A stretch of DNA of 64,000 nucleotides from assembly GCA_943736015.1 (NCBI GenBank), contig OX031071.1, positions 14,232,119-14,296,118 on the forward strand, read 5' to 3'. Positions 1 through 10,773 of the stretch are shown one piece after another. Each line of letters opens with the position of its first letter. Positions within the stretch are counted from its first letter, which is position 1. The position numbers and the translations under genes are program-made. The notes beneath the pieces are model-generated. The model ran no database searches. It was not told where the DNA came from and saw only the letters and a list, made by a program, of their open reading frames with translations. The DNA is from Tridacna crocea. Its lineage: Eukaryota; Mollusca; Bivalvia; Cardiida; Cardiidae.

Positions 1-100
1 AAACATATCAACGATAGTGCAGGCCAATTTAAGTTAATAGTTCAGAATTGATTGTATAACAAGGTAGAATTACTTTTCACACAGTAAATATCATAAAAAT

Positions 101-163
101 GAAAAGTGTCGACCCGGGTCAGCCTGTGCAATCCACGCAGTCTGACCAGAATTGACACTTTTC
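101..163. repeat. Family J short hairpin element, copy 1
   Basis: A 63 bp inverted repeat. The outer ends are GAAAAGTGTC and GACACTTTTC, and the inner arms are GTCAGCCTG and CAGTCTGAC around a short loop. Related copies occur at 40596-40656 and 52744-52815, with pieces near 29479 and 41131, so this is an interspersed family and not a chance hairpin. No coding capacity. Confidence 0.7.
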
Positions 164-495
164 GCAGTACCCAGAAGGTCCCTTTATGCGTGATGGGTCA
201 CATTTATTCAGTAATGACAGAGTGAAAGGTTAAAATGTCCAAGAAAGAGACGAAAGCGACGGGGGAAGGGGCCTGTTTCATGATGGAACGGCTTCCGTCT
301 AGTTCGTCTAGGGTCGGTCTCATGGAATAAATGAAAAGATCGGTTTTAAACAAAGAGATATGCATAAAAGAACCCATTAAAACGTTTACAATTTGAGCAT
401 AAGGCAATATAAGTTGAATTTATTTGTCTGGTCCCCTTTGAAGAACACAAGTTACAGCAATGATAATTGGCACTGACATCAATTGTTTAGAATTT
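164..495. other. Unannotated AT-rich stretch
   Basis: No repeat shared with the rest of the window and no convincing coding frame were seen. The longest frames are below 70 codons. Confidence 0.5.
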
Positions 496-842
496 CCTTC
501 ACCATCTATCTGTCTGTCTGTTTGTTTGTGTTAATTTAGTGATCTGAATGTCTGTGTATGTATGTGTGTGTGTCTGTCTGTCTCTCTCCCCTCCCCCCTC
601 TCTGTTTTTCCCCACTCTGTCTGTCCCTTATCTCTTGTCTCAGTTGTCTGTCTGTCTCTAGGTCTATCTCTGTCTTCCTGTCTAGTTTCTAAGCTTCTCT
701 GTCTCTGCATCTTCCGTTAATAATGTTCCTCTCTATCTGTTTGCCTATCTGTCCGTCTGTCTCTGCCTCTGTCTAAAATCGGTCAGATAAATACAATCAT
801 ACATACATACATACATACATAATCTCTCTCTCTCTCTCTCCC
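496..842 (+). repeat. Degenerate CTGT tract with CATA and CT microsatellites
   Basis: A long pyrimidine-rich tract of imperfect CTGT and TCTG units, followed by five CATA units near 800-820 and a CT run near 823-840. This is simple-sequence DNA and probably length-variable. Confidence 0.85.
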
Positions 843-1354
843 CCCACGCCCAACGCCCCATCCTCCTTACCTATATCTACCCATTTATACTTGTTTCTTC
901 TCTAGATAAAGCGTTGCGCTGTTTCAAAAGAATTTCGATCATGTATCGCGACTAACTCACCGATTTACATATACTGTCTATCCTGGATTTTTAATTAGTT
1001 CTAGGCTTTCCACAGGTCCTTGCCGAAAGGTACTTACAGGAGATACAAGCCTCTCGGTGAGTATCAAACCCGGATAATCTATATAAAAACTCTCTTCTCG
1101 TTCCTGATCTACACATGATTTAACCTGCAACAGTACTGTAGACAAAAACGACATAAAACTGCAGAGAAAACGGCTTGGATTAATGTTTAATGTTTCTGCT
1201 TATTGGTTGGAAGGTTTTAAGAATACGGCTCGCATTAACTAATTTGAATCCTACAAAACAATGAAGTAATAGACTTTGAACTTAACGGCCCCGTGTCTTT
1301 CCGATCCCCAACAGACGTGAACTGGTTCCCGTTGTAATTCATAATTAAGAATTT
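843..1354. other. Unannotated stretch
   Basis: I see no gene, tRNA-like box or window-internal repeat here. Confidence 0.45.
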
Positions 1355-1560
1355 ACTCTTTACCAAATGACAAAAATTTAAATAGGTCCAAATTGAAAGG
1401 CCCCAAGCATTTGCAGACAACAAAATGAATGAGAGACTAAAGAATTGAAATTTGTTTCAGGAAGAGAAGAAATACTGTGGGAAATAGACAAAATGCTGGT
1501 TACCAGCATTTTAACTTTTCCCACAATGTTTTCAAACGGCCTCTTTCAGGTGAGTGACCA
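1355..1560 (+). repeat. Family A TTAA-type MITE, decayed copy
   Basis: Contains the family landmarks in order: an ACTCTTTACCAAATGAC-like terminus, CCAAATTGAAAG, GCATTTGCAGAC, and the hairpin AAAATGCTGGTTACCAGCATTTT followed by CCCACAATGTTTTC. The left arm of the core is eroded and the right terminus is lost. Confidence 0.75.
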
Positions 1561-1636
1561 TGATCTTAGGACTCAAATCACAGACCCACAATTTTCAAGC
1601 CCTGTGCATTATGTACAGACTGAGGCATCGGGGTCG

Positions 1637-1676
1637 TTTTTTTTTTTTTTTTTTTTACTGTTGTTGTTGTTGTTGA
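1637..1676 (+). repeat. Poly-T and GTT microsatellite
   Basis: A run of about 20 T is followed by four to five GTT units. The tract is translated in a short frame that I do not regard as coding. Confidence 0.85.
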
Positions 1677-1919
1677 ATGGAAGACCCAACTCGAAAGATT
1701 GAATAAGACCGAAAAAGACATTAAAATATTTTACAGAATATAAAGGTATGTGGAACACGGAAAACATGAAAAACGCATCTACTCAATCATTTTAACAATG
1801 GCACATCATCCCTTGTTATTCCGAATAACTTTGATCCTTGTCGCGTAGACGCTCTAAGCTCATCCGCCTTACAAGTCGAGAAGGCGTTTTAATCCATACT
1901 CTGTGTTTTGCGACATCAC

Positions 1920-2246
1920 CGTTGTCTGTGCATGTCATATTCTTCGAAGATTTGAACTGTCTGCTATGATGCATCACTCCGCATGGTGTTGGGGGGAATT
2001 GTAGTAACACGCGCTATAAAGTAGCAATGGAGAAAATGGCTTTTATTAATACATTTGAGGAGAAATCAGGTCTGTTTTAGCTCAAGATTTCTCCAAAATG
2101 CTGATCATAGCTGAATGAATCGCACCATGCATGTAGCAATTTCTTGAGTAAACTTTTCTTTTAGTTTGGAATTCATGGTAACGCTTGTCGCGTAGAAAAG
2201 TAGTCCGGTTCTGTATCCAGAATGCCCAAATTAGATAGATGTGCGT
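1920..2246 (-). repeat. Family D element, unit 1 of a tandem pair
   Basis: Starts with GTTGTCTGTGCATGTCATATTC and carries the family blocks CTATAAAGTAGCAATGGAG, TTTGAGGAGAAATCAGG, CTGATCATAGCTGAATGAATCGCACC and CCAGAATGCCCAAATTAGATAG. The last 30 or so bases of the family are missing, and the next unit follows directly head to tail. Confidence 0.8.
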
Positions 2247-2580
2247 TGTCCGCGCATATCATATTCTTTGAAGATTCGATCTGTACTGTATAACGAATCA
2301 CCCATTTCCCGTTACTTGGGAAAAGTAAGGCTTATACCAAAGCTAAACCCGAGCCTATATATAGGGACTGTTTTAATAAATGGCCAATGCATGGGTTACC
2401 TGCTCGCTGATCATAACTGAATAAATCGCACCAGGTAGCGTTTTACTGAGTAAACGTTTATATCATTTGAAATTCAAAGTAAGGGTTGTCGCTTGAGAAA
2501 TTAATCCACTTATGTATCCAGAATGCCCATATTAGATAGATTTGCATTTGTCGAATGCCATCTAGAGGGAAATAATGACG
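2247..2580 (-). repeat. Family D element, unit 2 of a tandem pair
   Basis: Begins with GTTGTCCGCGCATATCATATTC and ends with GCCATCTAGAGGGAAATAATG, the expected D terminus. The middle is more diverged than in the copies at 21.2 and 63.6 kb. The head-to-tail pair suggests insertion into, or recombination with, an older copy. Confidence 0.8.
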
Positions 2581-2598
2581 ACATCTCGCTTCTTTTAA

Positions 2599-2805
2599 AT
2601 CCTTGTCTGGCTAAATAAGTGAAATGTAACGTTAATACCGATAGTTCAAGATCGAATTTTACTATTTCAAAACTTTATTGAGTGAGGAAATAATTTCCTT
2701 ATCGGACAGTGTAGATCCAAAATCAGACTGCACGTTCTGTGCAGTCTGATCTTAATCTACACTGTCCGCTAAAGGTCCTTGAGTCGCGCTGCTCCAACCT
2801 ACATA
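2599..2805. repeat. Family B TTAA-type MITE with hairpin
   Basis: Flanked by TTAA at 2595-2598 and 2806-2809. The hairpin has arms AATCAGACTGCAC and GTGCAGTCTGATC, with flanking GTAGATC and GATCTACACTGTCCGC-type sequence. Its right TTAA is also the left TTAA of the next element, so two insertions abut. Confidence 0.85.
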
Positions 2806-2809
2806 TTAA

Positions 2810-3031
2810 CCCTTTCCCAAACGACAAACTTTGGACTAGACCAAATTGAAAGCATTTGCAGACGACAATTCAACTCATTCTGAAAATATGATTTCTGTCT
2901 ATGATAGGGTAGAAAACATTGTGAGAAAAGGAGAAAATGCTGGTTACCAGCATTTTCTCCTTTTCCCACAATGTTTTCAAAAGGCTACTATTCCAGATCC
3001 GTAAACACCAGGGATTCTTTGGGAAAGGGTT
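2810..3031. repeat. Family A TTAA-type MITE, full copy
   Basis: Starts CCCTTTCCCAAACGAC after TTAA and ends GGGAAAGGG before a slightly altered TTAA at 3032-3035. The centre is a long near-perfect hairpin of GGAGAAAATGCTGG and its complement. The termini and TTAA flanks resemble the piggyBac superfamily; that assignment is inference. Confidence 0.88.
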
Positions 3032-3035
3032 TTAA

Positions 3036-3243
3036 GTCTTTACCAAACGGCATATTTTACACTTGCTCAAATTGATTTTTTTTCCCTCCAGACGACAAGC
3101 TAAAAAAGGCTTGAAAGTATAAAGGAATTGTCGGAAAGAAAAAAATGCTGCTTACCATCATTTTTTTTTTTTTTCTTCTTAAACTGTGTTTTCAAAAACC
3201 TTTTCCTCAGGGTCATTCAAACAAGGGATTGTGCGGTAAAGGG
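3036..3243. repeat. Family A MITE, decayed copy abutting the previous one
   Basis: Has TCTTTACCAAACGGC at the left, AAAAATGCTGCTTACCATCATTTT in the core and GGGATTGTGCGGTAAAGGG at the right. The hairpin is broken by a T-rich expansion. It shares a TTAA with its neighbour. Confidence 0.8.
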
Positions 3244-3344
3244 TTGATTCATTCTTATCATTATAGTGGCACAGTACTGCCATTACTTGCCATCGATATT
3301 TACATTTTAGCTACGCCCATGCAGAAAGGGGGGTTAAGGAAGTA

Positions 3345-4040
3345 AACCGTAACACTTCTAGTGCAGCATGGAATAAGATTTCTTGATAGTTGATAAATAC
3401 GGACTTATACATATATAGTACTCTTACACATTCTAACCGAGCAGATATTCCTTTCATGTCTCCCTTGAAATTGTTTGTTGATATTTTTGTTAGTTTCAAT
3501 AAAAGGGGGGTAATCCCCAGTAGTAATGAGAATACAGTGGTTTTAGATTTATAAATGATAATTCTATGAGGTAAAACTCGGAAAAAGTGGCTCGGTTAAA
3601 GTAGTACGATAATACTCATTTTTAAGGTAAGACCTGTGTAATAGAAAATTACTATTTCCACTAAAATATCATCCTGCAAAATTAGCTATAATTAAACATG
3701 AGTATTATTGAACTACTTTCACCTTTTCATTTTTTCCATTTTTTCCTTCTTTGAATTATCATTTATAAATTCAAAACCGCTATATTCTCAATTCAAAAAG
3801 AGGTAATAATTGCCTCCCTTTTCAGAAAACTAACAAAAGTATCAAAAATAATTTCAGGATAGACACATACGGAATTTCTGATCCGTTAGAAATGTGCAAA
3901 AACATTATTTCTGCATAAATCCTTATTTATCAACAAATTAGAATTTTCACCGGAAGTGCATTACACAGATCTTACCTTAATGATAGCAAATTTTGTAAAG
4001 TAAGATTAGTGTGGAAATAGCTGTTTTCTATTACGGGTCC
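3345..4040. repeat. Family F repeat, inverted pair
   Basis: The left part (3345-3625) is in reverse orientation and the right part (about 3626-4000) forward, meeting at GGTAAGACCTGTGTAATAG. The right end is GGAAATAGCTGTTTTCTATTACGGGTCC, the complement of the family start at 33032. Shared blocks include AATTATCATTTATAAAT, CACCGGAAGTGCATTACAC and TCTGATCCGTTAGAAATG. A second pair lies at 33032-33757. Confidence 0.85.
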
Positions 4041-4127
4041 ACTACCCCAAAACAAAGCATCCATAGAACTCATTGCTGTCGAACAATCGGCTGGATTTAG
4101 AGGTAGACTTGTCCATCGACATAAAGA

Positions 4128-4710
4128 TGGCATTATTAGTTGTATGGTTTGCCAGCCTACATGACATATTTGTTCGGGGTATATTATCCAATCAGATCAC
4201 GAGAAATTTCTTTGCGGTATGATAGTATTAGTTGTACGGTCAGGTGGCAAGGGACATGGAAACTTGTTCACGGCTGTGGTGAATCATGTTGCCCCGAGCC
4301 GAAGGCGTGGTGACGACAAAGATTCGACAGAGCCGTGAACAAGTTTCCAAGTCCCCTGCCACTTGACCGTAAAACGAATTTATTATACTGCAAAATTTTG
4401 CCCCTTCAAAGCGCGTAAAGCGAAATTTTGCTGTATTATAATCTCACGAATCGAGTATGCTGACGAAATAGAAATTCCCTTCTGAGCGCCCAAATTCAAT
4501 GAAAACTATGTCACTGGAAACTGACGTCACTAAAACTTGCAGTTTGGTGTATAAGTGTGCAGTCTAGTGATCGATCGACGCCGCCATTTTGGATGTTGTG
4601 TTGCACTCAAAAGGGAAACTAGCTTTACGTGGTTTTTGCAAGGGAACATGATATATGTTTCCGGCATTTTAACTAAGCAGATCACGAGAAATTTCATTGC
4701 AGTATAATAA
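4128..4710 (+). repeat. Family E repeat, copy 1 with partial upstream unit
   Basis: The main unit runs from GTTGTACGGTCAGGTGGCA (about 4231) to TTGCAGTATAATAA. Its first part is an inverted repeat: GGAAACTTGTTCACGGC against GCCGTGAACAAGTTTCC. It carries GACGTCACT and CCGCCATTTTGG motifs. A tail of a preceding unit lies at 4128-4226, so units occur in tandem. Confidence 0.85.
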
Positions 4711-5243
4711 ATACATATATATATATGTACTCGTATCTTGTAATATAATGAATGGTTTTACTGTTTCTGTGGTCATGTGATGTGTACAAAACAACCCCGG
4801 AGAATAGAACAGAACAAAGATACTGAGGAATAATGGAGATAGTACATGTGCGCTAATTAATTAATACAGATATACAGAATGTCCAGATGTTCCCTTTTCG
4901 CATGACAGGTCAAAAGTACCAAAAGCCAATTAATTGCTAAATATAGCACCTGAACATTTCAACTTTTGCATTGAAAGTGTGTGGTTCACCTGTCAAAGAC
5001 TTATTAATAAAAGATTAATCTAAAGTACAAAGCCTTAAATTGAAAACAAGATTGAAACATCACGACGGATTTGAACCTTTAACCTTTCCACCCAGAGATT
5101 CAGTTGAGGGTTTCAAAGGGGTACTACATACGTTGATGATAATGTATGGGCAAACAGGTCCAAAAAAGCCTGCCAAGTTCTGTTATTACTCACCGCCCAT
5201 TAATACATGTTGACTTCCATTCATATACAAACGGAAACAGTGC
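4711..5243. other. Unannotated stretch
   Basis: AT-rich sequence with no family recognised and no credible coding frame. Confidence 0.45.
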
Positions 5244-5247
5244 TTAA

Positions 5248-5488
5248 CCCTTTAACAAAAAAAGAAATCCCGCGTTTTCACGACCCCCAAGGATGAAGAC
5301 TTTTGAAAACATTGTGGATAAAGAAGAAAATGTTGGTTACCAGCACTTTCTTCTTTTCACACAAAGTCTTTTTCTACTCTTTCTGATAGAAATAAATTTC
5401 ATTTTGTCATTTTTTGGTTTGGTTCATTTTCGTCTGCGAAAGCTTTCAAATCTAGAAAAGTCTAAAATGTTGTCGTGTAGTAAAGAGT
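5248..5488. repeat. Family A MITE, diverged copy
   Basis: Follows TTAA at 5244-5247. Recognisable by CACGACCC, TTTTGAAAACATTGTGG, AAAATGTTGGTTACCAGCACTTT, CGTCTGCGAAAGCTTTCAAAT and AATGTTGTCGTGTAGTAAAGAGT. The hairpin is mismatched, so it is an older copy. Confidence 0.78.
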
Positions 5489-5511
5489 CAAAGCGCTCTT
5501 TGTTATTTTAA

Positions 5512-5722
5512 CTCTTTACTAAACAAAAATATTTTAAACTTGTCCAAATTAAAAGCATTTGCAGACGACAAAACAAAACTGACTGAAAATTTGGAATTTG
5601 TTTTGTGAAGGATAGAAAACGTTGTGGGAAAAGGAGAAAAATGCTGGAAACCAGCATTTCCTCCTTTTCACATTTTATTTTCTAAAGGTTTCTTTCTTAG
5701 GGTAGTCAAAAATTGGGGTCAA
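5512..5722. repeat. Family A MITE, right terminus lost
   Basis: Starts after TTAA at 5508-5511 with CTCTTTACTAAAC. The core is GGAGAAAAATGCTGGAAACCAGCATTTCCTCC, written here only as its two matching halves. The TGTGGTAAAGGG terminus is absent. Confidence 0.78.
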
Positions 5723-5967
5723 CTACGACAACACGCTGATAAAAGGAGAAAGTCAAAATTCATTCCATAACAGACTTTTACTTTACGTTTCCTTTTCTAA
5801 AGAAAAAACAACCATTATCACATCATCACATCAAACAGTTCCTTCTTTTTAAAAAAAAACAGAAAAGTATGTAAAGTTATGAAGGAACAGGATTCACGAT
5901 ACAGGAAAATGATAGACAGCATCCCTAGAATTTGTCGGGTGTCTTGTAGTTTGGCCATTATCCAGGC

Positions 5968-6196
5968 GAGAGACGAGCCCTTGTTTTTACGACATAGAGA
6001 AAATAAGTTTTCGAAAACATCGTAGAAGCAAAATAGGATACTTGTTACTAGTCTTTTCTTATTTTCTCCAAAACGTTTCTTATCAAATAAGCAACAAAAT
6101 GAAGTATCATCACTTAAGCTGAATATGACCTTGCGGCTGCAAAATTAATGCTTTCAAAAAAGGACAGGTCTAAAATTTTGTCGTCTGGTAAAGAGT
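5968..6196. repeat. Family A MITE, strongly decayed
   Basis: Right part is clear: GCTTTCAAAAAAGGACAGGTC, AAAATTTTGTCGTCTGGTAAAGAG. The core survives only as GGATACTTGTTACTAGTCTTTTC. Confidence 0.6.
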
Positions 6197-6197
6197 T

Positions 6198-6515
6198 CAG
6201 AGTCGGATATCAATCCATTCCTTGACAAACGTTGCCATGTTGTTACAGAGTTCGTGAACCTTTGACCTCAACAATAATGCAGCTGCCATTCTCCTTGCAG
6301 AAACTGGATGTTTTTTATGCGCATGCCGTATGTGTTGGTATCAGCAGATGTACTCGTTATTGTAAATGTGAGAGGAACAGACATACAAAAAAGATATATA
6401 GCAATACAGACAAACAGACATACAGAAGGACAGGTAGAGACCGGTAAACTTGATATTGATCTAACCCTCAGTTAAAAGTATCATGAATTAACATGAGCTA
6501 GCTAAGGGTTTTATG
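6198..6515. other. Unannotated stretch
   Basis: No recognised repeat. A short frame at 6232-6447 is of low complexity near its end and has no family resemblance. Confidence 0.4.
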
Positions 6516-7114
6516 CTTACGGGTAAGACACAATATAGGGATCATTTGAAAAAATTGGTTAATATGTCAAGATATTTTATATTTACACCAGTCCTACATC
6601 AGTGAAACCTATGTGTAATCATTTGTTAGTGTATGTTCAAGTCTCAGCCAAAATTTGAGCACCCAAGATCAAAAGGCCCCCGAGATATAACATGAAACAT
6701 ACCCCCAAAATGGTGCTTTTTTGCGTTATGTTGTTGCACTTAGAATTTCACTCTTTTTTCAATTTGTTCTACTTGTTAAAATATTCTGGTAAGTGCTCAT
6801 TAGGTATAATCAACAGTTAGTAAAATTATCAAGGATTAATTTGATGTTTGATTTGTTAAAATTGGTTAAAGAATATGAAAAATATGACGAAAACTGTAAA
6901 TGTAGTAGCATGTTATGCAAATTTAATCTTGAATATCTCTTGTTTGTTATAGGATGAAAAAAACCATCTTAATACAACTTTTTTAAGTACTTTTTGTTAT
7001 AGAATTACAATTATGATCAGGTTGATCAATATGGAAAAGCATTTGGAAGTGTTATTAACAAAAAAAAATTTTCATGATTTTTTCAAATGTACAAAATGCC
7101 TTTTCAGAAAAATA

Positions 7115-7128
7115 GTAGAGTCCGTAAC
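7115..7128 (+). other. GTAGAGTCCGTAAC motif, copy 1
   Basis: Matches the recurrent 14 bp motif GTAGWGTCCGTAAC. See also 7266, 7289, 7655, 10035, 10760, 11082 and 11434. Confidence 0.8.
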
Positions 7129-7265
7129 TATGTAAAATTCAGTGGATATAAGTCTCTAAAGATACTTCACAGCAATTCATTATTCACTCATGACCTACAC
7201 AGATTTCAGAAAATACATTCGACAACATCTTTCCCCTAAGACAAAGCGGTTAACCAACTTTAATG

Positions 7266-7302
7266 GTTACGGACTCTACAAAAAATGTGTAGTGTCCGTA
7301 AC
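7266..7302. other. GTAGTGTCCGTAAC motif, inverted pair
   Basis: One copy on the minus strand (7266-7279) and one on the plus strand (7289-7302), 9 bases apart, forming a divergent pair that can fold into a hairpin. Confidence 0.85.
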
Positions 7303-7654
7303 CTTAAAAAAAACCCCAGTTTTCCTCATTTTTTTTTGCCCCACTTAAAATCACAAATTATGTTCTAATGTATTATTTTCATGAAATATAGCATCCCTTG
7401 TTTATTTTGAGGATCATGATTGGTGATGTAATACAGTAAATCTCCTTGATTGCATCATATCTATAAACACCAATTTTTCCACTGTGGCATCACTGTAAAT
7501 AGTTTAGTAAAAGAAAATCTATTCAAATGATTCATTATAAATCAGTTTGTTTTATCAGCTTAATATGGTTCCAACATTAGAAAACACCAAAGTTTTCCAG
7601 CTAATAAGTTAATAAAGGTAAGTTTATTTCCCATCTTTCTTTACCAATAATTGT

Positions 7655-7668
7655 GTAGTGTCCGTAAC
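7655..7668 (+). other. GTAGTGTCCGTAAC motif
   Basis: Exact copy, followed by CAAATTATT as at 11082. Confidence 0.85.
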
Positions 7669-8019
7669 CAAATTATTATAAAACTAAAATTATACTTTTG
7701 CTGCACAAAAAAACAAAATTTAGCTGTCTTTTACATTCTGTAGGTAACATTACTAATTGAAAAAGCTTTATTGGCACAATTTGTATTTTCAAGATACATT
7801 TTGTTGAAATGGTAGTTTTCTCCCTTAATATCATTCATTGAGATATAATTGCAGTATTTTATAAGCGTCAGTAACTTAAAGGCAGACATATTTCTAAAGC
7901 TTAAATATCCATTATTCAGACAGGATACAATTCCAAACAAGCAATTTCGTTGAAATGATATCCCCCGCCGAAAAAGACCTTTTTTTGATACAAACGTATA
8001 GGAGGTATTCTGTTTTGCA

Positions 8020-8530
8020 TGTACATGTTCCCCGTGGGGTCCCGGGTTTTTTTTACTTATAGAATAGGACCTCGGCCTTTCTCTATGGCATGTCGTAGAA
8101 GGCGACTAAAATTAGAGACGAACGGCTGCTTTCCTCGTAATTCGTAGGATTGCAGCAGGCTGGGTAGTTCTTATTCCAAATCCTATATTTTTTTTCTTGA
8201 TGTAAAAATAGGGTTTGGAATGGGAATCAGTTGGCCTGTGGGACCCCGTGTGGTTTAATCGGGGGGTATAAGAATAAACCACTGCAGTCCCGCGATCGTC
8301 ACATTTGCCATTTCATCTGGCGGAGCAAAAGTGACAGCATGCATGTCGTAAAAGGCGACAAAAGGGGCATCATTTTGTGTTTCATCCATTCCTCATTTAT
8401 CATGTTTGTCTTATGTTGTTGCACATGTATGTTATTTTCACCTCGCATTATTGTTTACTAAGTAAGTGCGCCCAATATGACCTAAGTTGTCGACGGGCCA
8501 TAAAACACTATTCATTCATTCATGCATGTA
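8020..8530 (+). repeat. SINE-like element with ATTC tail, partly duplicated
   Basis: Two similar halves carry CATGTCGTAGAAGGCGACTAA (near 8088) and CATGTCGTAAAAGGCGACAAA (near 8343), each preceded by a GGGACCC-type block. The 3' end reads CCAATATGACCTAAG, CGACGGGCCATAAAACAC and ATTCATTCATTC. A GTCGTAAAAGGCGAC block and a CATT-type tail are features I associate with molluscan SINEs from memory; the exact family is not assigned. Confidence 0.6.
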
Positions 8531-8559
8531 CATGTGGCCTTTTTGTTATTGGTCCATGA

Positions 8560-9985
8560 TGAAATTATACATTAAGCTCCCTTGTTCCATGGCACAGGAT
8601 TTCATTACATAAAAAAGGTCCATTACAAGATTATACATTAAGTATCCTTTTGGCAGAGCTTGGTATTTCATAAAAGTTGGAGATACACTGACAAAAAATT
8701 AAATTTGACATAAAGTCCCCTTTTTCCATGATACAGTGATAAATTGCAAAACCCAGACAACATGTGCTAGGTCGCATGATCTGTGAAAATCTCGTCCAAA
8801 TCTGTTGAGATATGTCCAGTAATTAAAGAGATACAGGTGAAAAATGAAATTATAACATGAAGCCCCCTTATTCCATGATGCAGCTACAAATCCCAAAACC
8901 TTGACAATATGGCGTAGGTCACATGATCATGTGAAAATTCCATCCAAATCTGCCAAGAAATGTGGGAGGTGTTGTGTTAGGTCACATGATAATGTAAAAA
9001 TTCCATTCAAATCTACCAAGAAATGTGGGAGGAGTTGCCTTCACAAGAAATAGAATAAAATAAAACATGAAGCCCCTTTTTTCATGACATAGCCACAAAT
9101 TGCAAAACCTTGAGAATATGCAATAGCTCAGATGATAAGAAACATTCTGTGAAAATTCCATTGAATTCTGTCAAGAAATATGGGACGAGTTGCATTCACA
9201 AGAAATAAAATGAAATAAAACATGAAGCCCCCTTTTTTCATAACGCAGCTACAAACCGTAAAACCTTGAGAATATGCGATAGGTGAAATGATGAGAAACA
9301 TTCTGTGAAATTCATTTCAATTCTGTCAAGAAATATGGGACTAGTAGCATTCACAAGAAATAAAATGAAATAAAACATGAAGCCCCCTTTTTTCATGACG
9401 CAGGTACAAATCGCAAAATGTTGACAATATGCAACAGGTGACATGACAAGAAATATTCTGTCAAAATTCTATTCAATTCCGTCAAGAAATGTGGAATGAG
9501 TTGCCTTCAAAAGAAATGGAATGAAATATAACATGAAACCCCCTTTTTCCATGACACCTTATTACAAAAACAAGGGCAAATAACTCTCGTGTTGCACGGT
9601 CAATGTAGGTGAAACTTTTTTTCCTGCATTTCCTAATGGAGGTTGGCAGATGTGACAAGTTCCATGTAAAAACTTTGTATAGTTTTGAAGAGAAGACTCC
9701 AAACATTAAAAGTGTACTTAAGTGTAACTTAAGTGAAACTTAAAATCGCTCTCAGTCGGCCATTTTGCATCGAATAAAAAAAAAAGCGTCTCGGGAGATT
9801 GGGTCATTGTACATGTGTATAAAGTTTCACGAAATTCCGTCCAATGGTATTGGAGATATTTGCCGGGATGGACACACGGACGGACGGACGGACGGACGGA
9901 CAGATGGACGGACGGACGGAAGGACGGACGGACGGACGGACAACGCTAAAACTATATCCCTCCGCCTACGGCGGGGGATAATAAA
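8560..9985 (+). mobile_element. Pearl/HINE-like element: 155 bp core repeats, GACG microsatellite, 3' hairpin
   Basis: About six imperfect units of 155-156 bp fill 8560-9555. Each has CATGAAGCCCCCTTTTT, GCAAAACCTTGA, a CATTCTGTGAAAATTCCATT block and AAGAAATATGGGA; strong period marks lie at 9065, 9219, 9375 and 9531. A unique segment, then a GGAC tetranucleotide tract (9871-9940), then CCCTCCGCCTACGGCGGGGG, a stem-loop, close the element. This order matches the Pearl elements described in bivalves, now grouped with Helitron-type non-autonomous elements. No rep/helicase gene is present. Confidence 0.75.
9871..9940 (+). repeat. GGAC tetranucleotide microsatellite
   Basis: About 17 units of GGAC with two substitutions. 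Part of the Pearl-like element; open frames on both strands here are products of the repeat. Confidence 0.95.
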
Positions 9986-10034
9986 ATACCAGAACATGTT
10001 CTTTACACAGATGATAATAAAGAATGTTGTGAAA

Positions 10035-10048
10035 GTTACGGACACTAC
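10035..10048 (-). other. GTAGTGTCCGTAAC motif
   Basis: Minus-strand copy just outside the Pearl-like insertion. Removing that insertion and the SINE brings it to about 360 bases from the copy at 7655. Confidence 0.85.
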
Positions 10049-10230
10049 ATGATTTAATACATAGTAGATCTATATATCAAATATTTTGACATTAAGTTAC
10101 ACATAGCTTTTGTTAATTGATTTTGATAACACTTACAAGCCAGACGTTGAAACTTACTTTAAGGCCAAAATCAATTACAATATACTGTTTAACACGAACA
10201 TAATTTAGACGCCTACAAATCTAGGGCTAA

Positions 10231-10456
10231 GTGCAAAACTATTGTAACTAAAATCCCATCTTAAACACCCAAGTTAAGAGGCAAATTTGACTCCTTAGTA
10301 AACAATGTAAATTTAGGTGCCATTGCTCATGATGAGCAATGGCACCTAAATTTACATTGTTTACTGAAGAAAACATCTTATAACCCCTATAAAGGAGTCA
10401 GTTGTGCCCCTAAACTTGGGGTTTTAGATTGGTTTTGAGTTACAACAGTTTTGCAC
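10231..10456. repeat. Hairpin MITE with perfect 34 bp inner arms
   Basis: Outer ends GTGCAAAACTATTGTAACT and AGTTACAACAGTTTTGCAC are inverted. The core arms at 10297-10330 and 10332-10365 are exact complements with a single-base loop. The outer arms are diverged, so the core is better kept than the rest. Confidence 0.85.
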
Positions 10457-10509
10457 TCGAAATGTTCTATTTTACTTACTTTGTCTGGTGTTCATTTGCT
10501 GGTTGATTG

Positions 10510-10652
10510 GAGTTTAATGCCCCTATCAACATCTATGTTATATCACGGTAGTCAGTGCATCCCATGTTTTCCTGGCTTACTCATACCAGTACTTACACAA
10601 CCTTCTTTCCATGTCGCTGACAACTTTCCCACTTGATACAGAGGCGGGAGGT
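10510..10652 (+). repeat. Family T repeat, copy 1
   Basis: Reads TTTAATGCCCCTATCAACAT, TATATCACGGTAGTCAGTGCA, TTCCTGGC, ACCAGTACTTACACAACC and CTGACAACTTTCCCAC, then GAGGCGGGAGG. Two further copies are at 25484 and 62735. I recall very similar sequence as an abundant bivalve repeat, but this needs a library search. Confidence 0.7.
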
Positions 10653-10759
10653 GAAATTGAACATTTTACACTTTGTTTTTGAGCCCAAAGAAATAAAAGA
10701 CATTTCCAAAATGTTGATGAAAGACTATAAATATGTTTATATCCATTAAAGGAAAAAGC

Positions 10760-10773
10760 GTAGTGTCCGTAAC
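10760..10773 (+). other. GTAGTGTCCGTAAC motif
   Basis: Exact plus-strand copy. Confidence 0.85.

Noticed and set aside
9765..10052. Frames over the GGAC microsatellite on both strands
   Set aside because: Periodic RTDG or PSVR peptides are direct readings of the tetranucleotide repeat.
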